Shown: positions 14,763 to 22,059 of the stretch, piece after piece
How positions within the stretch are numbered: the stretch's first letter is position 1
Layout of the letters: each line of letters opens with the position of its first letter
DNA from: a virus
Direction: 5' to 3' (one strand)
Length of the DNA stretch: 36,129 nt
IMG/VR virus record: IMGVR_UViG_3300042301_004503
Location: 1 to 36,129 of that record
Notes under the pieces: model-generated
The model's input: only the letters and a program-made list of their open reading frames with translations
The model's database searches: none
What the model was told of the DNA's origin: nothing
Program-made: the position numbers and the translations under genes

Positions 14763-15098
14763 ATGGAAAAAGAATTTATCCCTTATGAAATTGCATTAGC
14801 TTTAAAAGAATTAGGATTTGATGAACATTGTTTTGCGAAGTACTATCAACAAGATGGAAATGATGCATTTATTCAAATAGGTGAAAGAGAAATTAAAGAA
14901 GCTGAAAGTGCTGGTGATGATGTTACTTTTGAATGTGATGCACCACTTTATCAACAAATAATAAATTTTTTGTATATTTATAGTGATAAACAAATAGATA
15001 TAGAATTAAAAGGTAGTGATACTTATGAAGAAAGAATTAGAAAAATTGAACAAGGATGTAAAGATTTGTGGAATCTACAAAATAACAAGTCCAAATAA
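14763..15098 (+). CDS. Conserved phage hypothetical protein, 111 aa, 3' end overlapped by a homing endonuclease gene
   Basis: The start E-F-I-P-Y-E-I-A-L-A-L-K-E-L-G-F-D-E-H-C-F-A is a pattern I recall from many small proteins of Bacteroidota phages, with no known function. The last 25 residues are read from DNA that also encodes the start of the GIY-YIG endonuclease in another frame, including the GIY motif itself. The native C-terminus has therefore probably been replaced since the endonuclease gene arrived. Whether the product is still functional cannot be told from the sequence. Confidence 0.6.
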   Translation: MEKEFIPYEIALALKELGFDEHCFAKYYQQDGNDAFIQIGEREIKEAESAGDDVTFECDAPLYQQIINFLYIYSDKQIDIELKGSDTYEERIRKIEQGCKDLWNLQNNKSK

Positions 15099-15810
15099 TA
15101 AAGTTTATATAGGTCAATCTAATGATATTAGAAGAAGAATATTAACTTATTTTCAACCTAAAGGAGGTTCATCTCAAGTTAGATTAAAAGCTTCATTTAA
15201 TAAGCATGGTATTGACCTACATAATCTTATTATTCTTGAAGAATGTGAAGAAAGTTTATTAAACGAAAAAGAAAGATACTGGCAAGAACATTATAACGTA
15301 CTTAGTAAATCTGGACTTAATTGCAAAATGACAACAACTTTAGATAAATCAGGTACATTAAGCGATGAAACAAAAAAGTTAATTGGTAGTAAAACTAAAG
15401 GTACTACTAAAACTTGTCAATCTACTATGAAAAAAGTTTATCAATATTCAAAAGATGGTACATTCTTAAAAGAATATGTGTCATTAAGAGAAGCAGAAAG
15501 ACAAACAAAAATACATGCATCTTCCATAGGAAATTCTATTAAAGGAAGAAGTTTTTATAAATCTGCTGGAGGATACTTATGGAGTTATGACAAACTAAAA
15601 TCTCATTTTGGTCATGTAGGACCAATAGGTAAACCTATTCAGCAATGTAGTTTAGACAATAAAATAATTCAAGAATTTGATTCAATTTGTACTGCATCAA
15701 AACAACTCAACATAAGTAAATCAGGTATTATTAGATGCTGTAAAGGAAAACTAAAACAATGTAGTGGATTCACTTTTAAATACATAACAAATGAAAATGT
15801 TTCAATATAA
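15025..15810 (+). CDS. Free-standing GIY-YIG homing endonuclease with NUMOD-type repeats
   Basis: The 261-residue protein has the catalytic pair G16-I-Y and Y28-I-G in normal spacing, a conserved Arg cluster after it (D-I-R-R-R-I) and the catalytic-type Glu in N-E-K-E-R-Y-W-Q. Behind the nuclease comes a NUMOD3-like segment (S-D-E-T-K-K-L-I-G-S-K-T-K-G). Two NUMOD1/IENR1-like helix-turn-helix repeats follow, near residues 140-192 and 208-256, which would read the DNA target. Such proteins cut intron-less or endonuclease-less alleles and spread themselves. I prefer the ATG at 15025 to the GTG at 15016. It is not inside an intron; it starts within the previous gene and overlaps the next by 14 bases. 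Confidence 0.92.
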   Translation: MKKELEKLNKDVKICGIYKITSPNNKVYIGQSNDIRRRILTYFQPKGGSSQVRLKASFNKHGIDLHNLIILEECEESLLNEKERYWQEHYNVLSKSGLNCKMTTTLDKSGTLSDETKKLIGSKTKGTTKTCQSTMKKVYQYSKDGTFLKEYVSLREAERQTKIHASSIGNSIKGRSFYKSAGGYLWSYDKLKSHFGHVGPIGKPIQQCSLDNKIIQEFDSICTASKQLNISKSGIIRCCKGKLKQCSGFTFKYITNENVSI

Positions 15811-16462
15811 TATAAAAATACTAGTAGATACTCCTTTTGATAGAAAATATTCTATTTTATCAATTGAAGAGTTTAGAAAAAAATATGAATATCTTATTAA
15901 CAAAGATAATTCAGATGAATTTGTAATTAATTATTTAACCAAAGGGTATAAAAATGATTATCATGATATTGATTTAAGTCAGTTTTTTGAAGTTGTAGAA
16001 AAACCCATAAATAATTTTAAAGTAGGTGATTGGGTTTGGCATGAAGGAGAAAAGAAAGCTTATACTACTGTTGTTTATAAAAATGATTATCAAAAAGAAT
16101 GGAGACCTAATTATGCTTCAATAGAAGCTGTTAATAATAATCCTAATACTTGGAAAAGATTAGCTACTAAAGATGAAATAACTTATTATGATTTACATTC
16201 TTTTTGTGACGGTCAAATACTTATAGGACAATATAAATGTTATTATTTTGTAAACGTCTGGAAAGATTTGATTTGTATTCATAAAAATATTACTAAGTAT
16301 TTAGAATATCAAAAAAAATTTCATGGTGTAAGTGTGTTAAAACAATTTTCTTCTGATATAGAGTCAACTTGGGATTGTAAACCTAATGGACTTAAAGTAG
16401 GTTGTAAAGAAATTAAGCATGACGACATTATACAAATAGCTAAAATTTTAAAACTTGGGTAA
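15797..16462 (+). CDS. Hypothetical protein, about 221 aa
   Basis: I do not recognise the family. The start at 15797 (M-F-Q-Y-N-I-K-I-L-V) is preferred to 15791 because the protein then begins with a clean beta strand; both overlap the GIY-YIG gene. Residues near 75-90 contain N-F-K-V-G-D-W-V-W-H-E-G, which resembles an SH3-like barrel strand pair, and the C-terminal third is rich in Cys and Lys. No catalytic motif is visible. It is followed 2 bases later by the next gene. Confidence 0.55.
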   Translation: MFQYNIKILVDTPFDRKYSILSIEEFRKKYEYLINKDNSDEFVINYLTKGYKNDYHDIDLSQFFEVVEKPINNFKVGDWVWHEGEKKAYTTVVYKNDYQKEWRPNYASIEAVNNNPNTWKRLATKDEITYYDLHSFCDGQILIGQYKCYYFVNVWKDLICIHKNITKYLEYQKKFHGVSVLKQFSSDIESTWDCKPNGLKVGCKEIKHDDIIQIAKILKLG

Positions 16463-16464
16463 TA

Positions 16465-16785
16465 ATGAAAATATTTAAAGAATTAAATAAACTTGGTTAT
16501 ATACATTATTCTGCTACTACAATAGAAGAGTTAGATGATTTACCATTAGACTCTGAAGAAAGAATAATAGAACAAACTTTGGTTTTAAGATGGTTTAGAA
16601 AGAAGAAATATCAAGCCGAAATATTATGGAGAGGTGACTTCGGAGATTTTTGCTGGAAAATAGGTAGGTTTAAATATGGTAGCCATTTCTTTTCTGATGA
16701 TGGATTTAAAACTTATGAACAAGCAGAGTTTGAATGTATTAAAAAATTAATCGAGTTAGCTAATGAAAAGAAAATTCACAGGTAG
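16465..16785 (+). CDS. Conserved phage hypothetical protein, 106 aa
   Basis: A compact alpha/beta protein with the aromatic core A-E-I-L-W-R-G-D-F-G-D-F-C-W-K-I-G-R-F and an end Y-E-Q-A-E-F-E-C-I-K-K-L-I-E-L. Similar small proteins occur in Bacteroidota phages, without known function. The gene ends in TAG, showing that TAG is a true stop here. It overlaps the next small ORF by 23 bases. Confidence 0.6.
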   Translation: MKIFKELNKLGYIHYSATTIEELDDLPLDSEERIIEQTLVLRWFRKKKYQAEILWRGDFGDFCWKIGRFKYGSHFFSDDGFKTYEQAEFECIKKLIELANEKKIHR

Positions 16786-16927
16786 TTGTATCCCAACTGC
16801 ATCAGAGTTAGGAAAAATTCTTTTAAATGCAAAAGAATTTTTCTTTAACTATGATGAATGGAGAAAAACTGGTAAAACAACAATAAAAATTAGTAAAGAA
16901 ACAAAAGATAAAATTGATAAATTATGA
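16763..16927 (+). CDS. Small hypothetical protein, 54 aa
   Basis: An ORF starting M-K-R-K-F-T-G-S-C-I-P-T-A-S-E-L and ending K-D-K-I-D-K-L fills the gap between its neighbours. It begins within the previous gene and its TGA overlaps the next start (ATGA). That stop-start arrangement, which recurs in this region, supports real translation. It is basic and probably soluble; the function is unknown. Confidence 0.55.
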   Translation: MKRKFTGSCIPTASELGKILLNAKEFFFNYDEWRKTGKTTIKISKETKDKIDKL

Positions 16928-17331
16928 AAAACCTTAAAAAATATAATAAGAATTTTCAAAGAGATGTTAAATGGTATTTATCAATGCGTAACATTTTAAA
17001 CTTTGATGGATGCTCTGAATATATAAATAAAAAAGGTAAATCTATTATTATATATGATAAAAATGGAGTTAATGGAATTGAAGCTTTTTTTCAATATGAT
17101 AGTAATGGTATAATCAAACCAACTAAACATGTTAATTTACTTTACACTTTATTAAAAGTAAAAGGAAGTGTTAATTTACATATTAAAATGTATTCAGAAG
17201 ATAGAGCAAAAAATATTTTAAGTTTAAGCGAATTAAAAGAATTAAGTGAAACTTTTAAAGCTCCTGAATGGTTTTATTTATCTGTAGAAAAACAAAAATT
17301 AAAATATAAAATTGATAAATTAAATTTATAA
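16924..17331 (+). CDS. Hypothetical protein, 135 aa
   Basis: This basic protein has an N-terminal helix (M-K-N-L-K-K-Y-N-K-N-F-Q-R-D-V-K-W-Y-L) and a central beta-rich part with S-I-I-I-Y-D-K-N-G-V-N-G-I-E-A. The C-terminal region is helical and ends K-L-K-Y-K-I-D-K-L-N-L. No motif points to a function. The start overlaps the previous stop by 4 bases, and the next gene follows after 2 bases. Confidence 0.55.
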   Translation: MKNLKKYNKNFQRDVKWYLSMRNILNFDGCSEYINKKGKSIIIYDKNGVNGIEAFFQYDSNGIIKPTKHVNLLYTLLKVKGSVNLHIKMYSEDRAKNILSLSELKELSETFKAPEWFYLSVEKQKLKYKIDKLNL

Positions 17332-17333
17332 TA

Positions 17334-17648
17334 ATGGATGGTCAAAAATTTGATAATGATAAATTACCTTATTATACAGTATTATTTAAACAATTTCCTT
17401 TAGCTTTTAAAGAAGTTGTAAAATGTTCTTTAGCAGGTCATAATAAATATCCATTAGATACAGATTGGATGAATTTTAAACGTGTTTCCGATGCTGAAAA
17501 TAGATATTTGAATGCTTCTCTTAGACATATGTCTGAAAGAGGTATAAACGAAGATATGAAAGAATATGGAGAAGTTTTACATGAAGCTCAAGTAATATGG
17601 AATTTATGTGCAGCTTTACAAATTAAATTAGAAAATATTAAAACGTAA
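17334..17648 (+). CDS. DUF5664 protein, MazZ/MazG-like nucleotide pyrophosphohydrolase domain
   Basis: The sequence follows the DUF5664 pattern as I recall it: F-D-N-D-K-L-P near the N-terminus, G-H-N-K-Y-P in the middle, then R-Y-L-N-A-S-L-R-H-M and E-V-L-H-E-A-Q-V-I-W-N-L-C-A-A-L. This all-alpha domain is the N-terminal part of dATP/dGTP diphosphohydrolases such as MazZ, and is related to the MazG fold. The role is probably dNTP pool housekeeping, which fits NrdAB and ThyX in the same window. Activity is not proven, as many phage copies have not been studied. No PurZ homologue is visible here, so a diaminopurine genome is not indicated by this window. Confidence 0.65.
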   Translation: MDGQKFDNDKLPYYTVLFKQFPLAFKEVVKCSLAGHNKYPLDTDWMNFKRVSDAENRYLNASLRHMSERGINEDMKEYGEVLHEAQVIWNLCAALQIKLENIKT

Positions 17649-17653
17649 ATTAT

Positions 17654-17878
17654 ATGAAAAAATTACCTTGTATTAAAAGTAATGATACTTATTATGTATT
17701 ATTAAAAGATTATCAAGATTTTAATGGTTGGGTTATACTCATTATTACTAAAAATGATACTTTTACAAAAGCTGATAAAAGAATTAAAGGAGATAATAAG
17801 CAAGCTGAATTAAAGTTTAAAGAATTGTATTCTTATAATGCTGAATTTAGTTACAAAAGTTTAAAAGAAATTATTTAA
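17654..17878 (+). CDS. Small hypothetical protein, 74 aa
   Basis: A compact beta-rich protein, with strands around T-Y-Y-V-L-L-K and G-W-V-I-L-I-I-T-K-N followed by a lysine-rich loop and a short C-terminal helix. Its strand order could suit a ferredoxin-like or SH3-like fold, but the sequence alone does not settle this. It sits 5 bases after the DUF5664 gene and 2 bases before the next gene. Confidence 0.5.
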   Translation: MKKLPCIKSNDTYYVLLKDYQDFNGWVILIITKNDTFTKADKRIKGDNKQAELKFKELYSYNAEFSYKSLKEII

Positions 17879-17880
17879 TC

Positions 17881-18174
17881 ATGCTAAGTAATAAAAAACT
17901 ACATAAAATAATTCTAGATTGTTATCAAGAATTATATGAAAATTCTACTCCTAAAGGTAACTATAAAGAAATGTTTGATAATGCAGAATTAAATGAAAGA
18001 GGTGAAAAAATAATACCTTTTGATGATTATGAGTTAGATAGAGAAACTTATCAAAATATTGTAAATAAATATATTAATAAGCATAAAATGGATAAGTATT
18101 CTCAAGGAACATTTAACTTTTATATGTATTTAGGAAGTGGTCCAAAATTTAAAAAAATAAAAGAAGATGAATAG
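17881..18174 (+). CDS. Conserved phage hypothetical protein, 97 aa
   Basis: A mainly helical, soluble protein with the segments I-I-L-D-C-Y-Q-E-L-Y and R-G-E-K-I-I-P-F-D-D-Y near its middle and F-N-F-Y-M-Y-L-G-S-G-P near its end. I recall similar proteins in Bacteroidota phages but no function. It ends in TAG within the first codons of the next gene, with 8 bases of overlap, so the two are probably translationally coupled. Confidence 0.55.
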   Translation: MLSNKKLHKIILDCYQELYENSTPKGNYKEMFDNAELNERGEKIIPFDDYELDRETYQNIVNKYINKHKMDKYSQGTFNFYMYLGSGPKFKKIKEDE

Positions 18175-18697
18175 ATTAAAATGGAAATTAAGAGATCTTA
18201 AATATAATATTAAAAGGTCTTTTAAGTTTTTTGAAAACGTTTGGTTATTTAGAAAAGTATTATGGGGTTATGATTGGTATGATAATTCAGGTATGCTTTA
18301 CTTTATGAAAACTTGTTTAAAAGATATGAGTAGTAATATTGCTACAAAAGGAATAGAAGTTGAAGAATATAAATTTAAAAAAGTTTATAAGATGAATAGA
18401 GCAATTGAATTACTTAATAATTATCTTGAAAGTAATTATATTGAAATAGCTGAAAAAGAATTAGGTAAGATACCTGAAAGAAAATTAGAATTTGAACGTT
18501 GTCCAGATAAACTAGAATACTATCAATTAGTTGATAATAGATCAGAACAAGAAAGAGAATTTACTAGAAAAGTCTTTAATCGTTCTAATGAAATTGAAGA
18601 ACAAGAATGGGATGAATTATTTGAAATTCTTAAGGGTAAAAAGTTTAATGCTTATTATGAGCAAGATGGTTCAGGAATTAAAACTTGGTGGGATTAA
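18167..18697 (+). CDS. Conserved phage hypothetical protein, 176 aa
   Basis: The N-terminal helical region is Trp- and Lys-rich (W-L-F-R-K-V-L-W-G-Y-D-W-Y-D). A central K-K-V-Y-K-M-N-R-A-I-E-L-L-N-N-Y helix follows, and the end is W-D-E-L-F-E-I-L-K-G, later D-G-S-G-I-K-T-W-W-D. This layout matches a family I have seen in several Bacteroidota phages that still has no assigned function. It is acidic and probably soluble. The start at 18167 overlaps the previous gene by 8 bases. Confidence 0.6.
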   Translation: MNRLKWKLRDLKYNIKRSFKFFENVWLFRKVLWGYDWYDNSGMLYFMKTCLKDMSSNIATKGIEVEEYKFKKVYKMNRAIELLNNYLESNYIEIAEKELGKIPERKLEFERCPDKLEYYQLVDNRSEQEREFTRKVFNRSNEIEEQEWDELFEILKGKKFNAYYEQDGSGIKTWWD

Positions 18698-18706
18698 TTT
18701 AAAGAA

Positions 18707-19093
18707 ATGAAAAAATATAGAATAGAATTATCAGAAGAACAAATGAAATTAATTTGTTATGGTCTTGAAGATGTATCAAGATTTGCTAGTGGACAATGTG
18801 GATTAAACTTTACAATTGATCAAATGTTACAAGGGTTATCTTTTGAAGAACAGATGATTAGACGTAATAAAACAGATGAACTTTTAAAAGAGTTAAAAAA
18901 AGTTTTATTGCCTGAATTATCTGAAAATGCAAGTAAAGGGTATAACGGTTCTGAGTTTATAGGTAACACTTATCAAATATACAGAACTATGATGCATCAA
19001 TTTGCAATAAATAATAATTGGAATAATGTGTATAGTTCACCTGCTTTAGAATCAGGAAATTTAGGTACTATTAAAATTGAATTAATTAAATAA
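18707..19093 (+). CDS. Conserved phage hypothetical protein, 128 aa
   Basis: A helical protein beginning Y-R-I-E-L-S-E-E-Q-M-K-L-I, with R-F-A-S-G-Q-C in the second helix and Y-Q-I-Y-R-T-M-M-H-Q-F-A near residues 86-97. Similar small proteins occur in Bacteroidota phages without known function. It lies one base before thyX, so the pair is cotranslated. No metal-binding cluster or catalytic signature is visible. Confidence 0.6.
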   Translation: MKKYRIELSEEQMKLICYGLEDVSRFASGQCGLNFTIDQMLQGLSFEEQMIRRNKTDELLKELKKVLLPELSENASKGYNGSEFIGNTYQIYRTMMHQFAINNNWNNVYSSPALESGNLGTIKIELIK

Positions 19094-19094
19094 T

Positions 19095-19772
19095 ATGAGT
19101 AAAGTAGAATTAATGGGTTTTTATGGAGATGACACTATACATGCACAATCTGCTTGGACATCAACATCAAGAGATTTAACTGAAGATAAAATAAATAGAA
19201 TACCTAAATTATTAAATATGTTGGCTTCAGAAGGACATCATACTCCTTTTGAAAAAAGTATGTTACATTTTCTTGTAACAGTAGATCAAGCAACTCATAT
19301 TCATTTACTTAAACACAGAATCGGAGTGAGTATTAACGGTGAATCTGCAAGATATAAAGAGTTGAAGGAGGATAAAGCTTATTTTCCTGAAGATTGGAAA
19401 GGTATTGAAATTTCTAAGGGTGATACTAATGAATTTTTTTATGACAATAATGGGGATATTAATAGTTGGTATGAAGTACTAGAATCTTATACAAATCTTG
19501 GTAATACTCTTTATCATCAATGTTTAGAAGATTTAACACCTATAGTTGGTAGAAAAAGAGCTAAAGAGTCTGCAAGGTTTTTTAAAACATTTAATAGTCA
19601 AATAACTATGGATATATCTTTTAATTGGAGAAGTTTTTATCATTTTCAACAATTAAGAAATAGTGAACATGCTCAATTAGAAGTAAGAGAAATTGCACTA
19701 GAAATGTTAGAATTAGTAAAAAATATAGAAGGTAATCCTTTTGAACATACGATTAAAGCTTTTAATTTATGA
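19095..19772 (+). CDS. thyX: FAD-dependent thymidylate synthase
   Basis: ThyX methylates dUMP to dTMP using methylenetetrahydrofolate, NADPH and FAD. The 225-residue protein has the N-terminal H-H-T-P-F-E motif (residues 48-53). It also has the signature region K73-H-R-I-G-V-S-I-N-G-E-S-A-R-Y87, equivalent to R-H-R-x7-S but with Lys first and one extra residue before the Ser. The length is normal. With NrdAB it provides thymine nucleotides for an AT-rich genome. It overlaps the radical SAM gene downstream by 4 bases (ATGA), so the two proteins are probably made together. Confidence 0.93.
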   Translation: MSKVELMGFYGDDTIHAQSAWTSTSRDLTEDKINRIPKLLNMLASEGHHTPFEKSMLHFLVTVDQATHIHLLKHRIGVSINGESARYKELKEDKAYFPEDWKGIEISKGDTNEFFYDNNGDINSWYEVLESYTNLGNTLYHQCLEDLTPIVGRKRAKESARFFKTFNSQITMDISFNWRSFYHFQQLRNSEHAQLEVREIALEMLELVKNIEGNPFEHTIKAFNL

Positions 19773-20641
19773 ATAAATTTCAAAAAACCAAAACTATACT
19801 TTGTAAAGATAATGGTAGGAGTGCAGATGCTACTTCTGCCAATTTCGTCCTTGGGTGCAGAGACCAAAATAATAACCCTTATTGTCAATATTGTTATGTG
19901 CACAGGTTTAGTAGAAAAAATGTTTACATTAATACTAATACAGATGAGATTTTAAAAGCTTGTGATGATTGGGTTAATACTAAACCTTTGATTAAAGTTC
20001 CTAATCAAGTACATGAGAGTTTATATTTAGTGGAAATCGCTTGTGATGTAGACATTAATAAATATTTTAATAAGTATGATTGGATTAAAGTATTTGATTA
20101 TTTTAAAAATCACCCTAGAATGGGAGCAACTTTTGCAACCAAATGGTATAATCCATTATTGTTAAATTACCAAACTGATAAAAAAATTAGAATAAGGCAC
20201 TCTTTAATGCCTGAAAATGTTAGACAAAAAGTAGAAACATCTACTAGTTTAATTACTACAAGAATTAAAGGTGCTCAAAAACTGTTTGAAGCAGGATGGG
20301 AGACGCATTTTAACCTCAGTCCCATAATTTATTATGATAATTATTTAAAAGATTATAAAGATCTTTTTCATATAATTAACAATGAAGTAAGTGAAGAATT
20401 TAAAAAGCAATGTGGTTTAGAAGTAATATTCTTAACTCATAATGCTAATTTAAATAAGATTAATTTAGAAAGAGGTTTAGATGAATCATTATTATGGAAT
20501 CCTCAAATACAAGAAGAAAAAGTTAGTAAATATGGAGGAAATAATGTAAGATATCAATGGCAATTTAAACAAAAATTAATTAATGAACTTACTGATTTAA
20601 TTAATGAAGATTTAAAAATAAAAATAAGATACATTTTTTAA
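19769..20641 (+). CDS. Spore-photoproduct-lyase-like radical SAM protein
   Basis: The 290-residue protein has F-V-L-G-C30 followed by P-Y-C39-Q-Y-C42-Y-V-H-R-F, an Fe-S ligand set spaced C-x8-C-x2-C. The usual radical SAM spacing is C-x3-C-x2-C. The C-terminal half has the SPL-type pattern I-R-I-R-H-S-L-M-P-E-N-V, then T-T-R-I-K-G-A, G-W-E-T-H-F-N-L-S-P-I-I-Y-Y and Y-K-D-L-F. SPL repairs UV-induced thymine dimers by radical chemistry; phage relatives may repair DNA or act on modified thymine. The 4-base overlap with thyX is suggestive. SPL-type repair activity is inferred, not shown. Confidence 0.72.
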   Translation: MNKFQKTKTILCKDNGRSADATSANFVLGCRDQNNNPYCQYCYVHRFSRKNVYINTNTDEILKACDDWVNTKPLIKVPNQVHESLYLVEIACDVDINKYFNKYDWIKVFDYFKNHPRMGATFATKWYNPLLLNYQTDKKIRIRHSLMPENVRQKVETSTSLITTRIKGAQKLFEAGWETHFNLSPIIYYDNYLKDYKDLFHIINNEVSEEFKKQCGLEVIFLTHNANLNKINLERGLDESLLWNPQIQEEKVSKYGGNNVRYQWQFKQKLINELTDLINEDLKIKIRYIF

Positions 20642-20651
20642 AAATAATAAC

Positions 20652-21200
20652 ATGTTAGAAAAATTAAAATTACTTCTTAATATAGAAGTTTGGAAACCAG
20701 TTAAAGGTTATGAAGGTTTATACGAAATATCTTCAAAAGGTAGGGTTAAAAGTTTAGCTAATAATAAAACTAAAAAAGAAAAAATCCTAAAAAACTGTAT
20801 AGGTGGAAGAAATGCAAGTACTTACTATCAAGTAGTTTTATGGAAAGATAAACAAAATACTGCATTTAGAGTACATCAATTAGTAGCTTCTCACTTTTTA
20901 AAAAAACCTAAAACAGAAGGTTACGTAGTAGATCATAAAGATTATGATAGATTTAATAATAATGCAACTAATTTACAATATATTACTTTTAGAAAAAATC
21001 TTTCTAAAGATAAAAGAGGTAATAGTAAACACACTGGAGTATGTTGGCACAAATCACATAAAAAGTTTATTGCTAATATTACAATAAATGGTAAGTTAAA
21101 ACATCTTGGTTACTTTAAAAAAGAATCAGATGCTAGAGATGCATATAATAAAGCTTTAAAAGAATTAGAAAATGATACAAAAAAACGATTGCTGGATTAG
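20652..21200 (+). CDS. HNH homing endonuclease with NUMOD4 and AP2-like domains
   Basis: The domain order is diagnostic. A NUMOD4 motif lies near residues 12-35 (E-V-W-K-P-V-K-G-Y-E-G-L-Y-E-I-S). The HNH nuclease near 75-117 has V-V-D-H-K-D and N-N-N-A-T-N-L-Q. An AP2-like DNA-binding domain lies near 128-172 (T-G-V-C-W-H, then W-x-A-like I-A-N-I and G-Y-F). Such genes are selfish elements in phages that cut related genomes lacking them. It stands between the SPL-like gene and the DUF5522-like gene and its 3' end overlaps the latter by 29 bases. It is not in an intron. Confidence 0.92.
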   Translation: MLEKLKLLLNIEVWKPVKGYEGLYEISSKGRVKSLANNKTKKEKILKNCIGGRNASTYYQVVLWKDKQNTAFRVHQLVASHFLKKPKTEGYVVDHKDYDRFNNNATNLQYITFRKNLSKDKRGNSKHTGVCWHKSHKKFIANITINGKLKHLGYFKKESDARDAYNKALKELENDTKKRLLD

Positions 21201-21411
21201 CAAATTAGAAGCAGAAAGAATAATTAAAGAAAAATCTAAATTAGAAGAAGGAGATTTTTATTTTAATTCAAATGGACAAATAGTGTTTACAGAACAATAT
21301 CATAAAAAAAGAGGATTTTGTTGTGAAAATAACTGTTTACATTGTGCATACAAAGATTTGTCTGAAGGTGATGAATACAGAGAAAGAAATTTTGATAACT
21401 ATGAAGATTAA
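21172..21411 (+). CDS. DUF5522-like Cys-rich protein, 79 aa
   Basis: The core segment reads F-N-S-N-G-Q-I-V-F-T-E-Q-Y-H-K-K-R-G-F-C-C, followed by N-C-L-H-C-A-Y. This matches the DUF5522 pattern with its C-C-x3-C-x2-C cluster, which probably binds a metal or an Fe-S cluster. The family is common in Bacteroidota and has no established function, and its presence supports the host assignment. The start lies inside the 3' end of the HNH gene, which may mean that the upstream part was replaced when that gene was inserted. Confidence 0.68.
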   Translation: MIQKNDCWISKLEAERIIKEKSKLEEGDFYFNSNGQIVFTEQYHKKRGFCCENNCLHCAYKDLSEGDEYRERNFDNYED

Positions 21412-21457
21412 CAAAAGTGTAGTAATAGATGATATTTTAGACGGTAAAATTAAATAA
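21401..21457 (+). CDS. Possible micro-ORF, 18 aa
   Basis: An ATG inside the end of the DUF5522-like gene opens an 18-codon frame (M-K-I-N-K-S-V-V-I-D-D-I-L-D-G-K-I-K) that stops one base before the next start. Its position fits the stop-start coupling of the neighbours, but it is too short to judge by composition. Confidence 0.25.
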   Translation: MKINKSVVIDDILDGKIK

Positions 21458-21458
21458 C

Positions 21459-22058
21459 ATGATAGATAATAGTGAAAAAATATTAAACTTTTTAGAGTTT
21501 AATAAAGATCATTACTATGAGATTATAGTGATGAAAAGAAAAAAAGATAATCCTGAAGAAGCTAATGCTCAAAGTTCTAGAATAATTAAACAATACCTAA
21601 TAGATTCTAAAGAATATTTTGAAAAGAAGTATGAAGAAATTAAGTCTATTGCAGATGTTACTAACGCAAGAGTTTATATAAAGTTGACACCTTATTCTAA
21701 AAAGAAAATAGCTTTAAAATCAATTCAGTTATTAGTTGATAAATTAGAAAATGAAGATTACTCTTTTAATAATTTAATAGTTAAAGCTGTAGGAAATTGT
21801 ACTCCAGAAAATAAACTTTGGATGGTAGATGTAGATAACGATGTTTGCGATTTTAAACACCTTTTAAGGCTTAAAACCGTAATTAATGATTGTCAACCTT
21901 CTGGTGATAAAATCTTGTTAGAAATACCCACTAAAAACGGTTTACATTTAATAACTAAACCGTTTAATTTAGAAAGTTTTAAAACTTTTCAAGATGTGTG
22001 TTATTTAGTAGAAATTCATAAGAATAATCCTACTTTATTATATGAAAATATTAAATAA
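21459..22058 (+). CDS. Phage protein with primase-polymerase-like (AEP-like) catalytic pattern, 199 aa
   Basis: The N-terminus, M-I-D-N-S-E-K-I-L-N-F-L, belongs to a family I recall from many Bacteroidota phages as hypothetical. In this copy, W-M-V-D124-V-D126-N-D is followed by K-N-G161-L-H163-L-I-T. That resembles the hDhD and sxH motifs of archaeo-eukaryotic primases, and R-V-Y-I-K-L (residues 71-76) provides the preceding strand. A small AEP-like nucleotidyltransferase is plausible, but the usual third motif is not clear. The gene precedes an SF2 helicase by two genes. If real, it would be a second primase-like protein besides the Toprim primase at the left edge. Confidence 0.45.
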   Translation: MIDNSEKILNFLEFNKDHYYEIIVMKRKKDNPEEANAQSSRIIKQYLIDSKEYFEKKYEEIKSIADVTNARVYIKLTPYSKKKIALKSIQLLVDKLENEDYSFNNLIVKAVGNCTPENKLWMVDVDNDVCDFKHLLRLKTVINDCQPSGDKILLEIPTKNGLHLITKPFNLESFKTFQDVCYLVEIHKNNPTLLYENIK

Positions 22059-22059
22059 T

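Noticed and set aside
15016-15024. GTG start for the GIY-YIG gene
   Set aside because: The ATG three codons later fits better and nothing conserved lies before it.
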